64,000 bases of DNA from Oscheius sp. JU75 (Eukaryota; Nematoda; Chromadorea; Rhabditida; Rhabditidae). Every line of letters starts with the position of its first letter. The stretch's first letter is position 1. Shown here one piece after another: positions 53,499-64,000 of the stretch. The notes under the pieces are model-generated. The model did not search any database. It was not told where the DNA came from and saw only the letters and a list, made by a program, of their open reading frames with translations. The stretch is from contig JASJZC010000005.1 of the NCBI GenBank assembly GCA_037178855.1, forward strand, positions 4,278,001 through 4,342,000, in the 5' to 3' direction. The translations under genes were made by a program, and so were the position numbers.

Positions 53499-56400
53499 TC
53501 AGACGGCAACAGGCGACGGGCGCTGACGACACCAATAGATTAAAGAGAATACGAGGCCACTAATGACAAATAAGACAATACCACAAGATATGACAACAAC
53601 GGCGGAAAAACGATGTGTCTTTTCAGCACGAACTATTCGGGCAGCTCCGGAAGGGACTTCTAGAAGAGTAGACACTGATAGTTTTGCTGTTTGTCGGGTC
53701 AGGACGTCTCCGCCTGCCCACAACTCACAATCATACTGTCCAGCATCGTTCTCAATCACCTGAAATGATATGAGAATTAAACTAGATTGTGTTCACCTTT
53801 GAAATGACCATCACTTGGTCAAAGGCTTTGAGTAAAACACGAGATCCATCAGTTTCCAATGGTCGGCCATCTTTCAGCCAGACAATCCTTTGCTGAGCTA
53901 CATCAGCTAAACACTCGTAGATGTGAGTGTCTCCGCCGGACACTTTCGCATCTACTATCGTCGATCGGAATCCGTGTTCTGAAAAAATTATCCAGATAAC
54001 GGTGTCTTCTTACCATATACCCGTAGAGTTGCACTCGCTTGACTGGATCCGACAGAATTACTCGCATGACAGGTGTACACTCCCTGATCAGCGGAGGTCA
54101 CGTTTATAATGTACAAATGGTCGTCTCCTTGTTTCACATGGAGTCTTCTTTCAGTAGCTGCCGGAAAAGCCTGGCCTCCATCCTTACTCCAGCGCAGGGT
54201 CGGGGTTGGAATTCCTAGGAGGTTTGTTTTTGTGGGGAAAAGAAGAAGTAAACCTGTGGCAGCACAGGATATTCTAGTGTTGAGACCAACAAGGAGAGAT
54301 AAATCATCGGGTTCGATGAGAAATGTGGGTGGTTGATGGACTTGTAAGTCTGCTCTCACGCTGTAGACCGTGGCGAAGAGATTTGAAACAACACATTGGT
54401 AGTCACCAGAATCAGACAGAGTGATGGTCTCCAATTGGAGTACAGACTCGACCATCTCGTGTCCGGTCATCGTATTGTTGAAAATGTTCGATCGAGTAGT
54501 ATTTATGCTCGTGAATCGGTTCTCTTTCAACGGACGCGCCTTCCCAGCCTCGACTTTCATCCACTGAAACTGTTGTTTCAAAAACAATTGCAAGGAGACC
54601 ACCTCAATGACTATCGGTTCCATGCCGTAGCCGTGACAACTAAATTGGGTCGTTGACTTTTCAACGGCTACAGTGGAAACTGGATGGAGGACAATCCGGG
54701 CACGAGGAGAATCATCAACTAGAATAAAACTAATCTTCGAAAGCTTCTTGAAATGCTCACCACAAGTCAGATTCTCATGGTCAATATTGACGACTGGAAT
54801 GTTCTTCAGAGGAGAGGGGTGAGAGCAAATCGCAGTGATCGGATCTCTAGGAAGTCCCGTCTTGTACAGCCAATTAGGAAACCAGCTGACCAGACAGTCG
54901 CACAGCAGACTCGAGGTCTGAAGACTCCTAAAACAAACTCAATTCCAATACATCAAAGAACTTACAGTTTTTGTAGCTTCAGAGGCTCAAAAGCTCCCTC
55001 GTGCAAGGTGGCAACAGGATTTTCCGAAAGATCAAGGTTTTTGAGGTTCGGAAATCGACTGAATGCCTTGCTCGGGATGACTTTGAGATCGTTCCTTGCG
55101 AAGAAAAGACTTTGTAAATAAGACAGAGACGTATTGCTGAGTACAGCTCCGTCTTCGACACACATCGCTAGATGATTTCCACTGAGATCCAGACTATCCA
55201 GTCGATTCAAACCGGTCATTGCAGTCTTGTGGATAGACTGAATTCGATTGTCTGCTAACGAGAGAAATTGGAGCATTGGAAGGAGTCGGAATGCTCCACT
55301 GGGCAGACTAGACAGCTGGTTATTGTGAAGACTGAGCCATCGAAGACTGGGAGTTTGTCCCCAGACAGTAGGATCGATACTACTGATCTCGTTCGATGAC
55401 AAATCTCTGTTGAGAAAGATTTGAACAAATTAAGACAAGGACTTACAGAGTATGGAGACTGTTGAGTCCGAAAAGCAAGCCCTCCGTCACATTTTGAATG
55501 CGATTTAGAGTGAGATTGAGAGATTGCAAAGAGTGACAGCCAAAAAATACCCCGTCTTCCAAACTGAAATTTCTAACTGCCTATTTTCAAAAGAACTAGT
55601 TACCCCTCTAGCCTGTTCCTGAACAGATGTAAATGTTTCAGAGAGGTCAATTCTTCGAAAACCAAAGTGGGCACGGACGATAAGTGGTTTCGCCCAAGTT
55701 CTCTGAAGGGAAAGTCATAAGAGAAAGAAAGGAGCTCACAAGGATTCGAGTCTAGAGAGACCTTTGAAAGCGTGTCGATGAATGAACGAGATTTTGTTTC
55801 GAGAAAGACGAAGCGAAAAGAGGCAAGGAAAAGGGAGAAACAGCCCAGCTGGTAGGGAACCAATCGTGTTCGAGGCCAAGTCTCTGAATTCGAACTGTTT
55901 TTGGGGAAAAAAGATAACAAACAGTCGCTGGAGAATAGAATGTTTCACATGAGTGACAGCGATTTCTCCGATTCTGTTTCGTGACAGATCCACGGTTCGA
56001 ACTGCCGCCAAACAGCGTACATCCTCCTCTTTTAACGTCGCCACTGAATTAGCACTTCTCAAGAAAAAGATCTGAATGGAACAGAAGATAACTCACAAAT
56101 CTAGTCGTTCGAGTGCTGAAAAGCCACATGGAACAGAGGTAAGTCGATTTTTTCGAAGGTTACTGAACACGATTCTTAGCAAAACATTTTGATTGGCTCA
56201 CATTACAGACAGATTAAGAACAATGAAAAGAGTGGGATCGATGAGTCTTATGCGGTTGTCGGAGGCATCTCTGAAAAGTATGTGATTCGAAGTTAAAATG
56301 AACAGACATCGATAGAACCGAGGTCGCGTTGAAGAATGAACTAGAAATAAGACGTTCGATGTCGTTTCCACTAATATCTCTTAAATAATAAAGTTGATTA

Positions 56401-56571
56401 AGAAAAAAAGACATACAATGATGTGGTGGTCGAAGGGAGATGTCGCGGAACGGAAATCAATCCGCGTCGGGAGCAGTCGACATGACCAAGACTACAAGAA
56501 CAGGCTGGCGGACACCCAGAAAGTTGTTGGATCAGGCACACAAGTGCTAGCAGACAGAGCCAGTGGTACAT
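53499..56571 (-). CDS. sma-10: LRR and Ig domain transmembrane protein, LRIG/SMA-10-like
   Basis: Cell-surface modulator; LRIG proteins act on receptor tyrosine kinases and C. elegans SMA-10 promotes BMP signalling. The ATG at 56571 opens a signal peptide ([19 protein letters not shown]) then the LRR N-cap [19 protein letters not shown]. About a dozen leucine-rich repeats follow ([67 protein letters not shown]), then a Cys-rich C-cap and three Ig domains; the second ([53 protein letters not shown]) matches LRIG closely. One membrane helix ([20 protein letters not shown]) ends the chain, and the cytoplasmic tail is only about 12 residues, far shorter than vertebrate LRIG. No frame break seen. 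About 15 introns. Confidence 0.8.
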
Positions 56572-57016
56572 CGGATCATGGCAGAACTGAAGAGAGTGAA
56601 TATGAAAAGGAGAGAGAATTGGAAAGAGAGGCAGTCAAAACAAAGGTCGTGGGGGTACAGATGGCCCGACACGGCGGCGCCACTCGGTCAGTTTTTAGAC
56701 CTCAGGCCCTCACAGTAGTTGTCAATCAATTGTAACCGGGTGATATCACCGCTTGATAGCCGACTGTTGACTCAAGCACATCTGCTGCCGCCCAGCACAG
56801 TTTAGTTTGTTTTCCTCGGCAAAAATATCGATCCCGACGACACAAGAGAAAGAGTCAAGAATCTTTGAGAGAGTAATCTGGAGAAGCATTTCGTACACAA
56901 ATGGCGCAGATCAGTCTGGCTGGTTATCGGTTTTTCTTGATAAGAGCTGTGACGTAAATTCGTAAAATTTGAAAGCTCCGGGTTCGAAGGCGATATTTGG
57001 TAAGGTTTATTGTGCA
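56572..57016. other. Intergenic region upstream of the LRIG-like gene
   Basis: About 445 nt. It holds the promoter side of the LRIG-like gene and the 3' end of the RMD family gene on the same strand. No extra gene seen; plus-strand frame 56394-56735 is antisense to the receptor's first exon. Confidence 0.45.
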
Positions 57017-57557
57017 CTAGTCTGCAGCCTTGAGACCGAGACCGAGAGTGAGATACTTCTTGGCATTGGCCTTGTCCTTCATCTGGAGATAGGTCTTGGC
57101 GATGTAGAAGACATTCTCGAGCCAGTCAGGACGAGTCTCATGGGCAGCGAGAAAGTCGGCCAGAGCCTCGTCGAAGGTGGCAGTTGGTGGAGTACTGTAG
57201 AAGACGGAAGCAGCATTGCGTTCGAACCAACTGAGTCCAGCAACTCCGAAAGCATAGCGACCACGCATGTGTAGCAGACTATACTTCTTCTTGTCCATAG
57301 CCAATGCCTTGTCGAGATATTCCTTGAACTTGAAACCCTGCTCGATCTTCTCCTTCGTTGCGAGGTAGTCTGTCAGCTGACCCGTCGTCACAGCCACCCA
57401 TTTGAGAACTGGGAACGATGTCTGGTCCTGATTGTAGGCTTCCACAGAGTATGCCTGTCCTTCGATGATCAGTCTCTTCTTCTTGTTCTTGTCGAGTCCA
57501 GTCTACCAAGAGAGTCTTCTCTAAATCAAAAGTATGTTCATTGTTTACAACTTGCAT
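57017..57557 (-). CDS. RMD family protein (regulator of microtubule dynamics), N-terminus uncertain
   Basis: TPR-like protein related to RMDN1/RMD-1, described as binding microtubules at the spindle. The exon starting after a 49-nt intron near 57507 reads LDKNKKKRLIIEGQAYSVEA then SFPVLKWVAVTTGQLTDYLA, KEKIEQGFKFKEYLDKALAM, YSLLHMRGRYAFGVAGLSWF, FYSTPPTATFDEALADFLAA and YIAKTYLQMKDKANAKKYL. These match the family block (LKW, FKFKEYLDKAL, GxxxFxVAGxSWFER, TPPTATYEEAL). It ends LGLGLKAAD at 57017. The ATG at 57557 (M-Q-V then the intron) is the nearest start, but the usual N-terminal helices with the LWRxAR motif are missing and may lie in exons upstream that I could not place. About 165 residues as shown, shorter than the normal 230-plus. 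Confidence 0.7.
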
Positions 57558-58087
57558 GTGATTGATCTCCCCTAGAATCTATCCTCTCCGCCCCGAGTCC
57601 ATTACTCATAATGGTAGTCGTTTCTCTCTCAGACGTGGTTTATTCCACTCCCACTGCACCCCCTCTCCTTTTGTTAAAGTCTGCAAATGTTTTTCAGCCG
57701 TTTTCGAGAGTGTGGTTCCAGATGTCACTCAGGGACCTACTTCCGCTTCTTTCCAAAATGAAGAAGCTCTGATATCGGAAATCTTATCAGCATATGATCA
57801 AGTTTCCATCTCTCCTACATGTGGTGTTTGGAAGAGGACGCGATGTTTACCTCCTCATTAATATGGGCTATGATGGTCCTTAGGGAGTCAGAAGAGCTGC
57901 CAGAGCTAACGAGAGATGTCTCTGCACACGCACAACTCTCTCACAACACACAGCCTATCGATCGCATGTGAAGCAACATGAATGCGCCGAGAGGGCGGAG
58001 CCTTAGGCACTCGGCAAACCTGCCCTCTCTTGCGCGTACTTTCATCGACAGTCCTACAAAAGAAGTGAGGGTTTTTTGGTCGTCAAG
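57558..58087. promoter_or_regulatory. Divergent region between RMD and G-alpha genes
   Basis: About 530 nt, with a plus-strand open frame (57562-57861) and a possible minus-strand exon near 57840-57900 that could belong to a longer RMD N-terminus. It contains a CA/CT-rich block near 57915-57955. Presumably the G-alpha promoter lies here. Confidence 0.35.
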
Positions 58088-58452
58088 ATGGGCCAATGTG
58101 CCAGCAAGGATCAGAAGGAGGGCAAGAATCGCAATCGGAGGATAGAGGAACAGATCAAGAAGGACCAGAGTATGAGTCTCCGCATCATCAAGCTTCTACT
58201 TCTCGGTGAGTTTTTCTTTTCATTTGCCTCTTTTCCACCCATTTTCCTAACCCATCAGTACCTTACTGACCAGGAATATGACCAAAACTAGTTGTTGCTA
58301 TGGATGAGACCTTTTGGCAAAAGTCGAGGCGGCTCGCTTACCCCGGCTTCCGTTTGACTCTTCTCGCCTTTCGCGGATCAAATTGGATACACATGTGCTT
58401 GACTAGAAATGCGCCTCGCCTCACAAACAAACTATTGGGGATTCAATAAATT

Positions 58453-58491
<39 letters not shown>

Positions 58492-60185
58492 GAGAGACTG
58501 GTCAGGTGGGAGACGCAAGCCGCATTAGAGCCGTCCATAAATTAGCTAATTTAGTTCCAACCAGGTATTTAATTTATCTCGCCTGAAGTCGTCTTTTACA
58601 ATGAGCATTGAGTTACCAAAATGACGTATTCTTAGAGTCAGGAACCCGGTCTTCCTTTCGAAAAAAAGACTAACTCAGACCAGAAATAATTCCAAAACAG
58701 ATTGTTCTTTCCAAAACCCTCTCAGACATCCGAAAATGGCTCTCTTCTGAGCAAACTTATACGAACATGTTCTCTCGAGACGAAGTGTCAGAGTTAATAT
58801 CCGGACGGCTGTCAGATGCTAGAGAGTGGGCGAGCCCCAATTTGGGTGCTCTTGTGACTCGAAAAGAGATTTGGGTCTTTTAGGATCCTTGTTTTCCGGT
58901 CTACTCGGGCTAATGAGTTGACGCGCGAAGAGCCGTCCCTGATTTTAGAGGATAAGACACCGCCCACACTCTCTCTCTCTCTCTCTTCAATCCTCTGAAC
59001 TTAGTCGAAAGCTATTACCTTTTGTTTGGCCAAGAGAAAGGTTTAGGAGCCGGAGAGAGTGGCAAGAGTACGATTCTCAAGCAAATGAGGATCCTGCACA
59101 AGGATGGATTCAGTACACAGGATTTGGAGATGATCCGTCCTGTTGTTTTCTCCAATTGTATCCATTCGATGTTGTCCATTCTAAGGGCAATGTTCCATCT
59201 GCAAATCGAGTACGCACAACAGGAGAGAGTGAAGGACAGTCAGCTCGTCTTTAACACAGTTCATGCGAACAAGGAGGAATTGACAGAGGAACTTGCAGCA
59301 GCAATGCAAAGATTATGGGCAGATGACGGAGTCAGAGAATGCTATCGGAGGTCGAACGAGTATCAGATAGACGACTCGGCCAAGTAGTGAGTCCATTCCC
59401 AAGCCAAAATGAATTATTCACTTGCAGTTTCCTCGACAATCTTCCTCGACTTTCAGCACCTAATTATGTGCCCAGCGAGCAGGATTTGCTGCGGACCAGG
59501 ATAAAGACCACGGGAATTACGGAGGTCCTTTTCGAACTCAAAGGTCTCACTTTCAGGTTCGTTTTGCTCGTCTTCTGGAAAATCTCTTTTAGGGTGATCG
59601 ATGTTGGTGGACAAAGATCTGAGAGAAAGAAGTGGATCCACTGTTTCGACAATGTTAATGCCATTATTTTCATCAGTTCACTGTCAGAATACGATCAGAC
59701 TTTGAGAGAGGACAACTGCACGGTTTGTTCTTTTTATTCCATTTTTAAGAATACTTTGTAGAACAGAATGCAGGAGTCTCTGAAACTGTTCGACTCTATC
59801 TGCAACTCTCCCTGGTTTGCTGACATCCACTTTATTCTTTTCCTCAACAAAAAAGTATCCCTTTCTAAAGACTAAAAGAAGATAAGTAATGTTTAGGACA
59901 TGTTCGCAGAGAAGATAACAAGAAGTCCGCTGACCATCTGCTTCCCTGAGTACAAAGGCCAACAGAATCAGTCGGAGTGTATCAATTACATTCAGTGGAA
60001 GTTCGAGCAATTGAACAGATCTTCCCAGAGAGAAATCTACTGTCATCACACTTGTGCAACAGACACAAACAATGTACAATTTGTGCTCGATGCCTGTCTC
60101 GACATGATTATTGCCAAGGTTTCAACACTTCTTCTATAAATACAGAAAAGCGATTCAGAACCTGAAGAGCATGGGTCTGTGCTGA
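58088..60185 (+). CDS. Heterotrimeric G-protein alpha subunit (Gi/o-like, nematode type)
   Basis: GTP-binding signal transducer below GPCRs. The ATG at 58088 starts MGQCASKDQ: Gly2 for myristoylation and Cys4 for palmitoylation. All five guanine-nucleotide motifs are present: P-loop GAGESGKST (split by an 841-nt intron at 58206-59046), the switch I RIKTTGI, switch [24 protein letters not shown] and [10 protein letters not shown]. It ends NLKSMGLC. The intron after LLLLG is by far the longest clean intron in the window and contains a GA repeat and a CT repeat. The helical domain ([17 protein letters not shown]) is diverged. The C-terminal pertussis-toxin Cys at position -4 is absent (Met there), and the last residue is Cys. 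By eye it is nearest nematode-specific alphas such as ODR-3, but I do not assign a name. Confidence 0.88.
58453..58487 (+). repeat. GA dinucleotide repeat in G-alpha intron 1
   Basis: About 17 uninterrupted GA units near the 5' half of the long intron. A complementary CT tract lies about 480 nt downstream in the same intron. Confidence 0.9.
58968..58986 (+). repeat. CT dinucleotide repeat near the 3' splice site of G-alpha intron 1
   Basis: Nine to ten CT units about 60 nt before the exon at 59047. On the RNA it could pair with the upstream GA tract. Confidence 0.9.
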
Positions 60186-60426
60186 GCTCCTTCTTCCGTC
60201 TACTCCTGTGATACCACTTCTTTGTCTAGTCTTCCATGTGATCTCCTCCCAATCCAGTCTCTTTATAAGCAGCTTTATCTCGCGAGTACGGTTCCACTCG
60301 AAATTGTCCTGTGTCTATCATTCTCTTCCAATGTTTCGACAACATTGTACAGTTAAAATTTATTGTTATGCAAATTATTAAAACTATCGCTCAATAAGCT
60401 CCAATCACAACCACAATAATCTCGAA
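60186..60426. terminator. 3' flank between G-alpha and riboflavin kinase genes
   Basis: About 240 nt between convergent stop codons (60185 and 60427). AT-rich sequence around 60350-60390 probably holds both cleavage sites; ATTAAA-like and TTTATT motifs are visible but no single clear signal for the plus strand. Confidence 0.3.
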
Positions 60427-61050
60427 TTAAAGATGACTCTTCTCGCTGGCAGGAAAATATTCTTTGATCAGCGGCAATGTGTCGCTCGAGTCGAGTTTTT
60501 CAGCAGCTGTCGAGATATCATTTCGAATGGCCTCCTTCAGTTCCTCTGAAAAATTGCTCCTACCCCATTTTACAACGCTCACGAGGACATCAAAGGTCCC
60601 GTCAGCCATTGAAAAACAACACTTACCTACACTTTTGAAGGCGATCATGTCTCGAAGAAAACCGACAACAACAGCATCGATCCTTTGACCATATAAGTCG
60701 CCCGGAAACTGTTCGATTATATGTACTTCCTAGGTTTTTGCTGTTCAACAAGAAACGAAAGAAACCTTACGACTGTCTTGCGCTCATTCTTGTAAGTTGG
60801 ATTCTTCCCGATACTCATTACCATCTTGTGTACCGGGCCCTTGTTCACTCGAGCAAGACCGTAGAAAACAGACGAAGGAATTTCGGCAGGGAGATTGTCC
60901 ACCACATCATCTGACATGTTTGCTGCATATTACGTTAATTGGGGCCAAACTAACAAACTAACCAGTCGGACAGCCAAGCTCCTTGCTACCTCGTTGAAAA
61001 CCGGGTACTACAGTGCCAGAGAAGAAGTAGGGTAGATAGGACCGGGACAT
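60427..61050 (-). CDS. rfk-1: Riboflavin kinase (FMN synthesis)
   Basis: Phosphorylates riboflavin with ATP to give FMN. The ATG at 61050 starts MSRSYLPYFFSGTVVPGFQ, then RGSKELGCPTANM, containing the family's G-x-PTAN nucleotide-binding motif; the motif is completed only across an intron that follows CCG-ACT-G. Next are DNLPAEIPSSVFYGLARVN, GPVHKMVMSIGKNPTYKNE, RKTVEVHIIEQFPGDLYG with the catalytic Glu in the xHIxxxF-DFYG region (here HIIEQF...DLYG), and VVVGFLRDMIAFKSV. It ends YFPASEKSHL. About 155 residues in four exons, normal for the family. TTTTCAG touches the ATG, and the TTI1 stop is 118 nt upstream on the same strand, so this is probably the second gene of an operon. Confidence 0.92.
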
Positions 61051-61168
61051 CTGAAAATATGACTAAGCAGGGAAAAAAAATTCGAAAACAGACACCCGTA
61101 TGACGGATAGTTGCCAGCACAATCGATCGATACCCATTTTATTCGAGACCATTTTGAAAGATTACCAG
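61051..61168 (-). promoter_or_regulatory. Intercistronic region of the TTI1-RFK pair
   Basis: Read on the minus strand: the TTI1 stop, an AATAAA at 61143-61138, 87 nt further the acceptor TTTTCAG at 61057-61051, then the RFK ATG. This matches nematode operon spacing and the layout of the other pair at 39796-39976. Confidence 0.6.
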
Positions 61169-64000
61169 TTATAAAGATTGGAGATACTCGTCTATTTTGT
61201 CGGCTGTGGTCATGGAACAACTTTTCAACGTCGAATGGACCCAATTTACTTGAAACATTTCGAAAACAGGACGTATCTTGATCCAGTCGTCTTCGCATAA
61301 TTCAATGCAGATAAACATCTCTGCCGATCTGAAATTACCAAGTAAATATAGGGATACCTGAAGAACAAACCTCGTAAGAATTGCCTCGGCATACCGAAAA
61401 GAGGAACTCTGCGAAAGAGCCGACTGTTTTTGTACATTTCGCTCGAGCCACTTTGAGATCAGGGGCCATGCTTCGTAGATTACTTTCCGATAAACAAACG
61501 ACTTCGTTAGTTTGGCCATTTCCACTATGACCTACAACAATAAAAATTTGGTTTTTTTTAACGAAAAATAACAAACCGAAAATGCAGCCTTCCGAGATTC
61601 CAAACTACTATCGTTGAGACGATTGACCAAAGCGAGCCAGTTTTGATGCACCATTGGAAGTAGTTGGTTATCAAAATTCCGGAGGCATCGGATCCCTGGA
61701 TCTACTATATAAGCGAAAAAGAAAAACTAACCTTGAATCAAAATGTCCATCGTGAGAACTCTGACAGGAAAAGAGTCTGCGGATAGCAAATGTTTCGTTC
61801 TAAGCAAGATGTTCTCCACTGTTCTGATTTCGGATGGAATGACTTCTTCCTCTTCTTCTTCAGGCTCAATTCTTTGTATTTCGGGAAACCAACGATTCAT
61901 CGCACTTAAAAAAGACCTCAGTGCTCGCAAAATTACAAAGTTCCAGGTCTGAAAAGTCTTTTGAGGTAACTAGAATTTGAACACACCTGTTTGTGTGCAT
62001 CTAAGGAAATGAGCAGCGTGTCAACTAGTGGGTTGACAGATTCGAATGCTGCTGGATCATCGACTTTGTTGAGAAAGGCCTCGAGAACGAGAGGAGCAGT
62101 GGAATGTCTTTCGAAGGAACGACAGGCCAATTCAACGCTTGAGAGAACATAAATGTTGCGGGTTGCGAGAAAAGTGGAGAGTGGAACCGAATTTGACTGG
62201 AACCTTATTTTTTTATCCTGTAAACAAAAGAAAAACCTTTGCGAGATCCTTGAGTGCCATATCCGCTGTTGAGGAAAGGATCCAATTACTACTGGAACAG
62301 AATTGAAGCATTCTATATATCGATCGAAGAAGAATCTGAGAGGCTTAAAAGATAATTAATATTGGAGTTTTTACCTTGTTACAGCTTTCGCGCAGTCTTT
62401 TTGTGGAAGCAGTCAGACAGGCCAGCAACATGATTGTGAGAGCAATTCTTTCATTCGGTTCTTTTAAAACATCTTCGCCTTCTTTGGAAATAGGTTCCAG
62501 TTTAATTCCTTCCATTTCATCGCAGCATAGTTCAGCCACGCTTTGTACTGGATGCAGGTCAATGTTCGAGCGAAGAGAATCGAATACGAAGAATTGCAGG
62601 AGCAGTAATGCAATTCGGTCGCCCTCAGAACAGTCTCTGGCTTCGAAGGAAAGCAAATCAATAATCTGGAAAGTGGATAGTAATGGAAAAAAGAAGCGTG
62701 ACTAACCTCCCCTCCACAGTTCTCACCTAAAACCTTACAAATTCTTGAAATAGGCCGAATATCGAGGCCGAAATTCAGTGGAACATTTGAGACAATATCT
62801 GAACAAGTTTGCTTCAAAAATATGATCAGTAGCGAACCAGTAATAGATTGCGCTTCGTCGAAGCAAATTGCCAGACGTTTGACGTTTATCCGAATCGAAG
62901 AAGCCAATGCCCGGATGAGAGATACAATTATCGGAGAGTGGGTAACAGTCATGGAGCGGAGTGAAGGACCAAGTGCTCTAAGCATGCTCGTGACCTGAAG
63001 TATATACTTTTATTAAAAAATGAGACCGGACACCTGTTTCAGTGTAGGAAAACTGTCAGCTTTCTGTCTAACAGAAGTGGGCAATTGCTCCGAGATTTTG
63101 GAAAGTCTTTCCATTACATAGAGATTCGCTTCGTCTGTTCGCGCCGTTTGGAATAGTTCGAAAGCTCGATTAGCTACTCTAAAGTGGTGTTTAAAATAAA
63201 AAGAACAAGTCGTACAATGTGTGTTCATCCGCTAGAAGAAGAAGTAAAAGATCGGTAAAAGCTGGCTCGAGTTGCTTCCCAAACGCCTCTTTGCACTCAT
63301 TGGAAACTTGCTGTGAATCATTCAACAAGGCGAGTCGGATAGTTTCGTCGTGATTTTGAGAGAGACGAGCGAGCACCTTTGAAATCTTAAGAAGTAGTTA
63401 CAGTAAAGCAGAATGCCAAAGAATACCAAAGGAACAAGTTTTTCAGCTGTCTGGTGAGCCCATTCGGCCGTTCTGTTGACTGAGAGTTTAGTAGTGAGAG
63501 CTACTTCCTCGTCATTGAATGTACCGTCTTTTAGGCACAATGCTATCGCTTGGAATAAGACCTGAACAGAATTGGTTCCAGATAATCACAATAGAAACCT
63601 GTATGACAGCTTTAGTTATTTTAGAACTGCTGCTTGACACCAGAAATGAGTTGAGACGAGACGTGAGACCTGGTAAAATAACAGAAAGAGTATTTCTGGC
63701 AGATGGAGTTGATGACAACAGAAGGAGAGCATCGACGGCACATTCTCGAGCTTCAATACTTCGCGAATCGGATAAAATTGTGTCCAGACAGACAGACACC
63801 AGTTTTCCGACAAGTGGCGTGGAAGCAGTTGAGAGAAGTTCTGAATACTGCTCGTATGATTGAGCCATATTAACTAGCCTGTTCTCAACTCCTCTGAGCG
63901 TAGAATAAAAGCCGTCAGTCCTTTGATAGCCGATAGAATACATTGGACGCAGTAATTCGTACCGGAAAGATCAGAAAGAAGTATTGCCAGTAGAGAACGG
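61169..64000 (-). CDS. TTI1, TELO2-interacting protein 1 (partial at right edge)
   Basis: HEAT-repeat subunit of the TTT complex (TEL2-TTI1-TTI2), which matures PIKK kinases such as mTOR, ATM and ATR. The C-terminal block is the clearest: NFDNQLLPMVHQNWLALVNR, SRKAAFSVIVEMAKLTKSFV, YRKVIYEAWPLISKWLERNV and the ending TADKIDEYLQSL at 61169, which follow the TTI1 C-terminus. Upstream are helical repeats (IALTIMLLACLTASTKRLRE, LADEHTLVANRAFELFQTA, AVDALLLLSSTPSARNTLS) and one acidic loop (RIEPEEEEEEVIPSEIR). Many introns of 35-70 nt. An upstream in-frame stop at the extreme right edge can be avoided by an intron from 63965 or so, so the gene runs past 64000. Its poly(A) signal is 61138-61143. 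Confidence 0.7.

Overview
This is nuclear DNA from a small-genome animal, almost certainly a nematode. Most genes are broken by many tiny GT-AG introns, commonly 35 to 45 nt. One receptor belongs to the nematode-specific Srx chemoreceptor family. Other genes resemble MEP-1, SAND-1/MON1, DSC-4/MTP, SMA-10/LRIG and RMD. Two tight same-strand gene pairs have the layout of nematode operons: AATAAA, about 90 nt, then a splice acceptor touching the downstream ATG. The species cannot be named from the window. Because genes are intron-rich, each CDS entry gives the outer limits of the coding region; exon joins were worked out by eye.

Left part (1-14.7 kb): a UDP-glucuronosyltransferase cut by the window edge, an orphan tail-anchored protein, an Srx receptor, a kinase-like protein that has lost its catalytic residues, the microsomal triglyceride transfer protein, a class A GPCR, mitochondrial cardiolipin synthase, an orphan single-pass membrane protein and a THUMP-domain tRNA methyltransferase.

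Middle (14.7-37 kb) is rich in nuclear regulators: a MEP-1-like zinc-finger protein, YEATS4/GAS41 divergent from an ADA3-like SAGA subunit, SIAH E3 ligase and a condensin CAP-H-type kleisin. Among them lie a TGN38-like trans-Golgi protein and an SLC46 transporter arranged tail to tail. Two inverted-repeat elements are present; the larger sits inside an intron of the TGN38-like gene and appears to carry a nested insertion in one arm.

Right part (37-64 kb): a probable operon of a GRIPAP1/GRASP-1-like golgin and MON1/SAND-1 (both endosomal trafficking); two secreted or matrix proteins; a tyrosine phosphatase with an apparent frameshift; and a gene-poor stretch (46.6-52 kb) with short secreted-peptide genes and palindromic repeats. 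Then come an acidic disordered protein, an LRIG/SMA-10-like LRR-Ig receptor, an RMD family protein, a G-protein alpha subunit and a probable operon of TTI1 and riboflavin kinase.

I found no rRNA, tRNA, CRISPR array or bacterial-type feature. Most of the window is ordinary, compact animal gene space. The most unusual items are the inverted-repeat elements, the palindrome whose two arms encode nearly the same C-terminal peptide, the broken phosphatase frame, the pseudokinase, and the complementary GA/CT repeats in the long intron of the G-alpha gene.
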